Assembly (NCBI GenBank): GCA_001687465.1
Contig: LVLI01000006.1
Coordinates: forward strand, 1-64,000
Source of the DNA: Halocafeteria seosinensis
Taxonomy: Eukaryota; Sar; Bigyra; Bicosoecida
Length of the DNA: 64,000 nt
Direction of reading: 5' to 3'
This document shows positions 55,082 to 64,000 of the stretch, in pieces. Under the pieces are notes generated by a model. It was given only the letters and a program-made list of their open reading frames with translations, was not told the DNA's origin and made no database searches. Position numbers and translations under genes: made by a program. Every line of letters starts with the position of its first letter. The first letter of the stretch is position 1.

Positions 55082-56327
55082 CTCGCGCTCATTTTCCTTC
55101 GCGGCTTCTGCTTCTTTCCACTGGCGGCAAACTCGTCTATCTTCCTCAGTGCATTTCCTGTAAAGTAACGTGGAAGTAAACTCAGTCTGGAGCTACAAGA
55201 TACACGCAAGATCACAGCTTCCACCCACTTTAATCTCCGGTAGGCATCGTGGAAATTGTCGTTGACGATCCACATGTCCCAGTTGAGTCTAGTGGCTTCA
55301 TCAATTTCCTGGGCAGCTTCTGTTACCCTGCGCTCGATGACCTCTTCCGAGTCGGCCCCTCGCTTTCGAAGCCGATGGTCTAGCTCCTGTACACCAGGAG
55401 GTGCTACAAAGATATACTTGCTAGCATCAAATACCTCCTTGGGTGCAGCACGGCAAGATTTTACACCCTGCTAGTGACACAAACAGGACTCTTATGGACT
55501 AACTAGCCAATAGAACCGCGATATGAATGTAGCATACCTGTACGTCTATGTCTAAAATGCATATTTGGTTCCTCTCGCAAACCTCGTCTATCGCAGCGAA
55601 CGAGGTGCCATACAAGTTTCCATGGACATGAGCATATTCCAAAAATTTCCCTTCTTTTATCCACTCTTCCATGGTCTTCTTGTCCACGTAGTAGTAGTGA
55701 ACCTGCTTGCACCACCTCGAAAAGTAAACCAGAGGCAGCTCAGGGCCACATATTTGTCTACTCTTTCTTACCCCATGTTTTTCACCCGGACGGGGAGCTC
55801 GGGTTGTATGGCTCACACTAAATCCGATTTCATTGGGGAATTCTTTCTTCAGCATGTTTACGAGAGTGGTTTTGCCGGCTCCGCTAGGTCCACATACTGC
55901 ATTCGTCAGCCAATGAGATACACAGATTTACCAGTAAAGCGTCAGATCCACTGAAACCCCTCAAAACATTTATTTTCCTATGGTATCGGGAATACGTACG
56001 GACAACAGGTTTACAAGCACTTGGACGTTGAATGTGAGAAACTTCACCGCCATGGATCGGCTGTTTTGCTTTGCGTAGTTTATCTAACTCTTTACTCCCA
56101 CTGGTCGTTCCCCGTTTCAGTCGCTCCTCCTCCTCGTCCTCTTCATCTTCGCCAGCTGCCTTTACTACGGCCATGGCACCGGAAACAGTCAGGGTCGTCG
56201 CCAGTACCGAGTACCAGCAATAGCGTTTGAAATGTGGCTGAGCTGTTTGAATGAACTTCCTCGTTGCCGTCAGGTGGGCACACTGCACCACTCTTTGGCT
56301 TAGCAAACTCCTCACTGTAGGCTGCAT
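55073..56327 (-). CDS. GUK1: Guanylate kinase with N-terminal hydrophobic extension
   Basis: Exons 56327-56000, 55896-55772, 55702-55538, 55467-55229 and 55157-55073 give 313 residues. The kinase domain starts near residue 108: P-loop [24 protein letters not shown] (GMP site), [56 protein letters not shown] and IVNDNF. It converts GMP to GDP. The first 105 residues are unusual: a basic Ser-rich leader ([15 protein letters not shown]), a hydrophobic segment ([19 protein letters not shown], about 46-64) and a Glu-rich run. This suggests organelle import, or an outer-membrane anchor; which is not clear. The last codons overlap LAMTOR2 in the opposite direction. Confidence 0.92.
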
Positions 56328-56671
56328 CTCCTCTGAGTAAAGAGATACAGTTTTCTGGGGGAAAACGTATCCATCCGACCCACTGTACCTGATATAGAGA
56401 GGTTGGTCCTTGCAACGTGAAGGAAACTTGAAGTTTGGCTGAAGCAACAAACAAATGTTGCACTTTCCTTATTGATTGATGGCCTCTAATAGCATTTTGC
56501 CGTGGACTATATGTAATGTCATAGAGACACACCGACTGAATCAGCATCGCTGTTTTGAGGAAGCGCTGATTGTTTCAGTCATCAGAGTAAGAGAGAGGAA
56601 TACCGCGCAAACAAAGTTGAGCTGACACCAACGTCGTACTTCAACTACTATAGAGACTTGGGAGAATCAAG
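56328..56671. promoter_or_regulatory. Divergent region, guanylate kinase and TTC27
   Basis: About 340 bp between divergent starts; presumed promoters of both genes. The guanylate kinase frame stays open upstream of its first ATG but holds no other ATG. No RNA gene seen. Confidence 0.3.
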
Positions 56672-59600
56672 ATGGATTTAGATCTATTAGAGGGCTTCAG
56701 TGACGACGACGGTGAGGGAGAAGGTAACCAAAAGAGTGGATCAAAGAAGAATCCTCGACCCTTGTTCTTTGATATCCATACTGTGGAGCGAGCTATCTTA
56801 GAAACAGATGTTGACCGCTTGAACAGAGTCGTTCACTGTGCCGAGGAACTCTGGAAAGTAAGTCAGTGGGCAAGACGCGTTTGATCTTGCTGTAAACTTC
56901 GAAATGTGTGCATGTATCCTTGTGTGTGTCAAACACAGGATGTCGATGACGGTGATAGTTGGAAGGAACTGTCAAGGTCCCTCTTGGACCTGTCACAGTT
57001 GTTTGTGAAGGGTAAGTACAGTGCAATTCTACAGCGGGACCCAGCAAAGCTAATTTTCGCGCCATTCTCCCCTGAGGACATTGTACCGTTGGTTAAAGCT
57101 TCCTTGGAGGACGAACATAAGGAGTCGTTGTCCATGGCAGAGTGTACGCGAATGCTCCTGGAGGACCCCAGGTTGGCGTCTCGCTTACTCCGTGAGAGAA
57201 TCACTCACTATGTGGACAACGGATATTCTAAAGTAGATCCGTATGATAAGAAAGCATCGTCTAATTCGTTCGTCTGCGAGACATCATTGCCGATTCCCAA
57301 CCCTCAGGATTCTCTTACTGACAGAAACACCCCGGAAGCCTACCGTCTCTTCGAAATTGTCATGGCTGCTATTTCCTGTTTGCAGCTTTACATGCAGGAG
57401 AATTGGACCGGCCCTGAATTAACAGAATCTGAAGTAAACAAATTTTATCCATTCGACTTCTGCGTAGATCTTTGGGAATGTACTGCGGAAGAGAAAACAG
57501 ACAATATTAACACTACAAACGGAGATTCTGAAAAAGCCTCGGGAGCTTCTGACGAAGATGATAAAGCAATTGTCAATGCGATCTTACGGAGAAAGACGCT
57601 TGTAGATAAGGCAGCTCTAAAAGGCCTGGAGATAGACGGTTTGGAGATGTATGAACACGTGAGCTACCCTTTGCTTCTCTGGGGCACCAATGTTATATTT
57701 GAGTCTACGTTCCCGTCCAACCTGCTCAATAAGAAAGCTGAGACCAAGGCAAAGCCCTCCTGGTATATTGCAGAAGGTTTAGCGTTCGTTGAAGACGATA
57801 AGAAACAGAGTTCTCACCACCCCACTTCGGTCCATGAGATTGTTGGGGCAGGGTTGTCGCTCCTTTCACCGTTGTGGTGGCGGGGGAGGGTATCGGGAAT
57901 CCATCAAAGGTCACTGGTCGACAAGAAACCCAGTGGTAGTTTATTTATTGCTTCATTGTCGTGTTTCCGATTAACCGGGACACAGATTTGCTCTGAGTAC
58001 GCCAAAGCGTTTTCTAGTGAAGACAGATTCCAGCAGGACTTAGTGATGGATGTACTTGAGCAGTCGCACGATGTGAAGAACACTGACAGTGCATCGGATA
58101 TCTCAGCAGAGTGCCCCATTCCTAGCGTTTCAGAGTACCGGAAGAAACAGCTGCAAGCACGTATGCTTCTGGAATGGGGTATTGTTCAGCAAAGCTTTCG
58201 TCGTCAGTCAGCCGCCAAAACTTCATTTTTCCTCTCTAAGACACTGTCTTCTCTGTATACCCAGCTTGTCGGGGAATTAGGCCGCCGAACAAAGTATCAA
58301 ACGCACGATATATCGCAATTGGTTCTCAAGGCAAGATCCACCGTGCCGGTGGAGAATACTGTATCAAACGAAACGAAGCAAGCTAGCTCGACGACCGCTG
58401 TAAATTGGACTATCAACCCAGACAGCTCGAATCCTCTCGAGAAGAACCCAATCGGAACAAAAAATTCGCTTGGTATGCAAGAACTCAAATTGGATGAGCT
58501 CGACGAAGAGAACATTCTCTATGAGCAAGTGCAGCTGGCAAAAGACAAAGGTGAGGATGCTATCAAGGAAAATTACGACGAACAAGGGAATCGTAAGATG
58601 CCTCCTTGGTATAACAAGGAATGGGGGACAGAGCGCGAATTGCCTTCAACGGGGGAGAGCTCCACCCCTGCCCAGTTGCAACCACTCGCTCTCGATGGTC
58701 CTGTAACTCCCCTAGACCAAGGTATTATTTTGTCTTTGTGCTTGGATATCCAAAACAATAATCCCCGTGATGGACTAGTTCGAGATGAGATGAGGGCGTA
58801 TGTCTCGCGGGCTCTTGAAACTCCGCAGGATTGGATGACGCATTCAATGGGTAAGATTGTGCGCTGAGGTAGCGTTGGATATCGTCCTTTCCACGAATTA
58901 ATGTACGATTGCAGGGCTCTTAATCAAATCTTGGCTCGAGTATGAAAGTCACTGGACGGTGGAAAGAGGCATTCTCCAAATGCAAGCATTAGTGGATCAG
59001 CATACGAACCGTCTGACAATTACTCAGTCTAGTCAAAAGTAAGCACAGCTTTTGTTTGAGGCCTAGGATACTTTCCAATCTTAAGTCCACTTTGTGCATC
59101 TACTGTGCAGATGTATCGATGAATCCGCTCCTGCAAACGAGAGACTTGCATACATCTACAGCATCGCATTTCCCAGCCGGTGGGAATTGAAGCGTGATTT
59201 AGCGGATCGGTACAGAAAAGGCGGTGTCATCCGCTCTGCTTTAGTACTCTATGAAGAACTTGAGTTATGGAATGAGATCATTGAGTGCCATGTCTCTCTT
59301 GAGCGGTTGAATCGAGCAAAGAAATTGTTGAGGTATCGGCTTTCAATCCATCCGACGCCCAGATTATGGTGTCTGTATGGTCACGTTTGCAACGAGGATG
59401 AGTATTATCTGAAAGCCTGGGAGCTTTCCGGAAAACGCTATGCACCTGCAATGCTTGCGCTTGGGAAAAGATATTATAACAGGTTCGTGGAAATCTGCAT
59501 TATTTCTGACGCAATCCAGTGAACCAAGGGTCATGGCTTTTTCGTTGCAGAGATGAGTTTGAGGATGCACGAGATGCACTCCAAAAGGGTCTAGCGATAT

Positions 59601-60680
59601 CAAAGCAAAGCGAAAGCGAATGGTATCTACTCGGAGTCGTATGCATGTGTCTGGAGGATCTTCGTGGGGCAATTGATGCGCTATCTCACTGTGTGCAGCT
59701 TGTACGTATGATCTAAGCCTGTGCAGAATAATTAACCCAACCAACTGCCTCTGCTTATGCAGACACCTGACCACGCTGATGCATGGGCCAATCTTGGTAG
59801 CAACTTTCTGAAGTTAGAAAAATATCCCCAAGGCCTTAATGCCTTATCAGAAGCCGTAAAGCACAATCCTACTAATTGGAAAATGCAGCAGAATTATTTG
59901 AAAGCAGCCATGCTGAACAGGAGATGGAGCTTGGCCATCAATTCGATGCACACGTTATTGGAACTCAGGTGGAAAGATCCACATCCAAAGAATACCGGAA
60001 TAGATATCGATTCCCTAGGTACATTAGTCATGGAAGTTTGCAGCGACCTTGTTTCAAGTGATTCCAGTCAAACTGACTGCGACAGTCTGGACGTCAATGG
60101 TAGGGGGCAACCAGAGTCTACGGTAGTCGATAGATCAAAAGACCCAGGCATCCTACCGGCACCGGAAGAGATCAATTTAGATGATGATGAAGAAGATATA
60201 GATCATGATTTTCACCGTGTAACCAAGCCGGATCATGGAGATGGAAAGCGGCCGAGGGACTATGTGGAATCCGTTGCAAAATTACTAGGTCATATTACCA
60301 GTGCAATATCCAAGGAGCCCATGGTTTGGTCTTTATATTCTCGATTTAACGAAGTAAGAGGAAAACACAAAGAGGCCTTAGAATGCAAGAAAAAGCAGCT
60401 CCGAGCTCTGCAAACAGCAGGCTGGGAACGTGGGTCAAATAACAAAATCCACGAAGTTTGCACAACAGCAAACCAATTGGTGGCAGCTCTGATTTCGGAG
60501 AATACATCAGCAGCCTTAATGAGCGCTCGAATGCTGACAAAAAATATTTTATCTCAAATTGATAAGGCGCAGAATCCTGTCGCTGACAGAACGGAGACTA
60601 GTGAGCCATCGTATATTAAAGAATTGAGACAACATCTTGAGTATTTACAATCGCCAGACCAACCAGCGGAACAATTGTAG
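56672..60680 (+). CDS. TTC27: TTC27/EMW1-like tetratricopeptide-repeat protein
   Basis: Six exons (56672-56857, 56939-58850, 58915-59038, 59111-59482, 59551-59701, 59763-60680) give 1220 residues. The signature region is LAYIYSIAFPSRWELKRDLADRYRKGGV, followed by SALVLYEELELWNEIIECH, RLSIHPTPRLWCLYGHV and YLKAWELSGKRYAPAMLALGKRYY. TPR units continue (WYLLGVVCMCLEDLRGAIDAL, ADAWANLGSNFLKLEKYPQGLNALSEAV). An acidic insert lies near 1040-1090. Human TTC27 and yeast Emw1 are essential; Emw1 is linked to wall integrity and glycosylation, and the exact role is poorly known. The N-terminal about 500 residues are family-specific. It converges on the TKI1-like gene with 29 bp between stops. Confidence 0.9.
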
Positions 60681-60709
60681 AGTGCCCATTTAAAAATGTT
60701 GACATTTGA

Positions 60710-62218
60710 CTAAAAGACTGAAGATTGGTAACTCTCTCCTGTAACAATGTTTCCGTGTTTATCCACCATGAACGACGGGTAATCGTCGAATCCAATGCTG
60801 GTGCTGTGTATCGAGCTATTATTAGACCCACTGCATTCACCCAGAGGTTTCCAATCTTTACTTTGTTCATCGATACCTTCTTGTCTTTCGTAATCCTGGG
60901 ACCAAAGATCGTTGGGCGGCATCGGTACCCTTGTGCTCTCAAGAGGTGGAAAATTATTGGAGTTGCTCAAGGAAGCATCCACAGCATGAGAGAGAGGAGT
61001 TGGAGAAAGGTTTGTTGGGGCTATGCGTTTCCGTTTCGCGTCCAATGTGCGACAACTATCCTGAGAAGTGCAAAACTGGGATGCAAATACGCCATCGTGT
61101 CCACCCAAACCTGAAACCATGCTCAAGGGCTGAACATCGGCTGTCCTAGAAGAAACGCAAGAGTAGTCCCTTCGATACTCTCCGCTAGCAGAATGTGGCC
61201 CTCCCGAGATAGAAGACTGCAGCTCGTGCACTGCTTCTTCGATGCGGTCTATTAACTTCGCCTGTAGAGACGATAGATGCACCGTACCAACTTCTTGCTT
61301 GATTTTCTCCGTTCGCTCTGTAGATGCACAACACAGATCTTGAATTAGTCGCTTTAGCTTCTCGTCAGAACTTCTCGTCCTTGCTGTCCTTTCTGATGAC
61401 TGAGAAGAGCAAGCATGGACTTCGCCAGAATGATACTGTGTCTTGGAATTATTCGGGGAAGCAGAGTCACCACACGTTCCTAGCAAGTTGCGAACCACAC
61501 TTCCTGTTGGGCTGCTCTCCATAGAATCGTCAATATGCGCAGCGACCTTTTCCGACTGCCCGCTAGTAAGTTTCTGGGTGTGCTCATTTAGTCTGGAGAA
61601 CGTGGGCGGATCTTCTGGAGTGAAGAACTTTCCACTCGACGCAGGTCCCGCATCCGTGTGTTCTTGGCGGTTCGGAATTGCATCGGACACCGTAGGGGAC
61701 GAAACTGTTGCCAGGTCTTTTGCTGTACGAACAAGGCGGTACTTAAGTTTCAAAGAGTTCGGATCAGTTTGGGATACCAAGGACCCGAAAGCACGTTCTC
61801 TCGGGATTGTGTTCATGCTAGTATCGTACAATTCGATTTTCCAAGCATTCTCGTCTGGGGCTGAGGACTCTGGATCCTCAACAGGCACTCGGCTTCCCCA
61901 CTTAGTTTTCAAATACCGTACAATTCGGTCGGAACTATGTTTACGTTTGACATCTTGCACCTGTATATGGGTATTTAAGTTCTGAGCCTGAACCACTTGT
62001 TGCGAAGTCTCATCGAATGGGGTCAATTGCAGGCAAATTCTTGACCGTTTTCCGCTACTTTGCTGGGCCCCAGACTGCTCTTTTCCCGTATCTCGTTTGG
62101 TACGCAATACATCCAAATTAGGTTGGCTTGTGGAGCGCGAACTTGAAGCTCTATCGCGTTTTCCTGCTGCGGGTGCCGCTGTATTACTGTTGCTTGAACT
62201 CATTATCGTCACCGCCAT
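60710..62218 (-). CDS. TSL-kinase-interacting/Cramped-like protein lacking a SANT domain
   Basis: A single exon, 502 residues. Residues about 60-105 (RICLQLTPFDETSQQVV, NPH-like NLNTHIQV, DRIVRYLKTKWGS) resemble the region of plant TKI1 and animal Cramped after the SANT domain, where R-L-Q-L-F-P-x-D-E and V...HL..KWG are conserved; WKIELYDT and LKLKYRLV (about 130-165) match its second half. The remaining sequence is Ser/Thr-rich and probably disordered, with one helix (LKRLIQDLCCASTERTEKIKQEV, about 295-317). Cramped-type proteins normally carry a SANT domain at the N-terminus; none is present here. A nuclear role in gene regulation is inferred only from the family. Confidence 0.6.
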   Translation of the reverse strand: MAVTIMSSSNSNTAAPAAGKRDRASSSRSTSQPNLDVLRTKRDTGKEQSGAQQSSGKRSRICLQLTPFDETSQQVVQAQNLNTHIQVQDVKRKHSSDRIVRYLKTKWGSRVPVEDPESSAPDENAWKIELYDTSMNTIPRERAFGSLVSQTDPNSLKLKYRLVRTAKDLATVSSPTVSDAIPNRQEHTDAGPASSGKFFTPEDPPTFSRLNEHTQKLTSGQSEKVAAHIDDSMESSPTGSVVRNLLGTCGDSASPNNSKTQYHSGEVHACSSQSSERTARTRSSDEKLKRLIQDLCCASTERTEKIKQEVGTVHLSSLQAKLIDRIEEAVHELQSSISGGPHSASGEYRRDYSCVSSRTADVQPLSMVSGLGGHDGVFASQFCTSQDSCRTLDAKRKRIAPTNLSPTPLSHAVDASLSNSNNFPPLESTRVPMPPNDLWSQDYERQEGIDEQSKDWKPLGECSGSNNSSIHSTSIGFDDYPSFMVDKHGNIVTGESYQSSVF

Positions 62219-63235
62219 CTCAAAATACACATTCTAATAGAGTATTCCAACGGGTGGATAACCTCAAATGAACTCGGAAAACCTTGTGTATAGCTGGAAA
62301 AGACTTCTCGTTCAAAAAAATCTACAATTCAAATCAGAGCGCCCAAGTATACTTAGTGATTTAACTCTGTACAAGATGCATATTACTATCGCAAGACAGT
62401 TCTACGAACGATAATACAAGACAGAATTAGTAAAGTAGCACAACTAGATCAAAGAAGGCACATATCATGGCTGTAATGCCATCATACGCGCGAAATTTGA
62501 ATTGGAAAGCAAAAGTGGCATAAAAGTTTGTTTGGTGTGCTTCCAAATGATGGACCAAATCGCCGAAGTATCAACATCTAGGGTACAATTGTATCAGATA
62601 CCCGGTATCTCATACTCTTCCTAATATTGCATGGCTCGTTGAATTCTTTGCTTCGGACGACCGAATGTGAGGACCTGCTCCCTGCTCCACGTACTTCATT
62701 CAAGTGCAGTGACTGCAGTGACCGATAGTACGAAGGTGGACTTTGATCCATACTCCAGTAACACAGGTTTTACATGAAGTATTGGCACTGCATAATACAT
62801 CCAGCATCTCTCGGTCTCGACTGCGTTGCTTTGGGATACACTGGTGATGACGATGCGTTGAGCATCCCCATTATACAGTGATGGATTCCGCTCTCACCAT
62901 CCGTGGATCCCGATGAAAGGAGCAACACAGTGGGGGAAATTAATCAGTGCAACTATCTCCATTGTAGCTCAGCTTGAAGTGAACAGTGCCAAGCGGTTTC
63001 GTTCTTTAACTCATTGAGTGACGCAGGCGTTCTAAACGCTGCTGAATCACACAGAGATTCCCGTTACAGTTTGTCACTTAGCACCTCAATATACCTTACT
63101 GTTAAACACTAAATAGACTGTTTTTTGTTGGTTATTGTTGATGTTCTGATCCTGCTCTATTTCATGAATCAAGAGGAAAGCTCAAGTATATTGCTAGTCA
63201 CTTGAGGAAATACGCGTACGCTTGTCACTCCGCAG
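62219..63235. other. Spacer between TKI1-like and SANT genes
   Basis: About 1 kb between divergent starts. No open frame with family resemblance, no tRNA-like boxes, no clear repeat. Presumed promoter region of both genes. Confidence 0.3.
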
Positions 63236-63676
63236 ATGGCAAAACCGTGGTCTCAGGAGGTAAGCAACGCTAGTAGAGGTACTTAATATCGAATAAACTG
63301 CAGTACAAATAATGTATTGATGGTCGTGTGACAGGAGAGCCGAATGCTCGAAGAGCATATCTCTCATGTTTGCGGAGAAGGACCGGATAAAAGCCAAATA
63401 AGATGGGGACTGGTTGCTTCAGCGACACCATTGAATCGGAGCGCAGAACAGATCAAAAACGTAGGTGGCGGCCTGCCATCTAAGCGAATACAAACTGTGC
63501 ATATCATCCCTTGAATGCAGACGTGGGTCAATTATCAGGATTCACAGCTAAACGGACCAAGTATTACCGCAGACGAATCCCAAAACCTCGAAAAACAGCC
63601 TTGCGGGAACCAAAGGACCCGTCTAACACCTCGTAGACCCCGACGATCAGCAGATCGAATCCAACATCGACGGTAA
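63236..63676 (+). CDS. Small Myb/SANT-domain protein
   Basis: Exons 63236-63259, 63335-63460 and 63521-63676 give 101 residues; each exon has a whole number of codons, so both introns (75 and 60 nt) are phase 0. Residues about 3-55 form one SANT/Myb repeat: KPWSQEESRMLEEHI, then IRWGLVASATP and RSAEQIKNTWVNY, with the three spaced Trp of the fold. The tail is basic (RLTPRRPRRSADRIQHRR) and could serve as nuclear signal or bind nucleic acid. The gene is missed by length-based searches because its first coding exon is only 24 nt. The start follows a CAG that could itself be a splice acceptor, so an upstream exon cannot be excluded. Confidence 0.6.
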
Positions 63677-64000
63677 ATGGCGTAGTAAAGTCCACACTTG
63701 CTCTTCGGTATGAGGACAAAGCCCATGTACATGCACCCGTGCAGGCGAAGACGACGAGGGAGAAACAAAAACAGATCCACAGGTATACGCGGTGAACACG
63801 CCACCCTCTTTTTGTCAGGAGTTCAGAGAAGAAAATATCACCCAGATATTTATGTCCCATCTTCGGATCCTCGGAGAACCCAAAGCATATCATTGGATTC
63901 ATCTGAACGGCAAATCGCGCGAGGTGTCACCAACATCGCTCAGTGTGGAAGCATCGCTTCGCACTTATGCATACATTTATCTGATGCAGAATCAATATTG
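63677..64000. other. Window end, no gene recognised
   Basis: About 320 bp. A minus-strand frame at 63564-63902 contains a hydrophobic stretch but overlaps the SANT exon antisense and matches nothing, so it is not called. Confidence 0.3.

Noticed and set aside
63564-63902. 112-codon minus-strand frame with a hydrophobic stretch
   Set aside because: Antisense to the last exon of the SANT gene, no family match, start uncertain.

Overview
This is a eukaryotic nuclear window. About thirty genes are packed on both strands. Most are split by short GT-AG introns, usually 50-80 nt, and there are no operons or Shine-Dalgarno sites. Exon boundaries below were placed by eye from splice sites, reading phase and family conservation. 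For every multi-exon gene listed, the exon lengths sum to a multiple of three. The gene set suggests a plastid-bearing or formerly plastid-bearing protist: an AP2 transcription factor, lysine synthesis by the diaminopimelate route, and RlmN with an organelle-type presequence. An alpha-tubulin acetyltransferase suggests a lineage that builds, or once built, cilia. I do not assign a taxon.

Layout. 1-2.2 kb: end of an unknown frame, then a broken hAT transposon. 2.4-5.5 kb: TRF4-type poly(A) polymerase and an unknown gene. 5.9-12.6 kb: unknown small gene, aspartokinase/DAP decarboxylase fusion with an eroded kinase half, unknown basic protein, SAM methyltransferase with a TPR tail. 13.2-17 kb: GDP-mannose pyrophosphorylase, mitochondrial F1 epsilon, AMPK gamma. 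17-18.8 kb: empty. 18.8-27.6 kb: P-type ATPase, J-protein, bacterial-type racemase, malic enzyme. 27.6-36.5 kb: condensin II CAP-D3, formate-THF ligase, NOB1. 38-44.2 kb: AP2 protein, CWC25, alpha-tubulin acetyltransferase, JMJD4. 44.2-51.6 kb: large unknown coiled-coil protein, sphingosine kinase. 52-60.7 kb: RlmN, LAMTOR2, guanylate kinase, TTC27. 60.7-64 kb: TKI1/Cramped-like protein and a small SANT protein.

The genes do not form one pathway; they are mostly housekeeping. The strongest architectural signal is at 3' ends. Most convergent pairs end within 0-30 bp of each other or overlap, including a 12-bp palindrome in which LAMTOR2 and guanylate kinase read the same Ser-Ser-stop on opposite strands. 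The strongest protein-level oddity is the lysine-pathway fusion, whose decarboxylase half looks intact while the kinase half has lost its active-site motifs.
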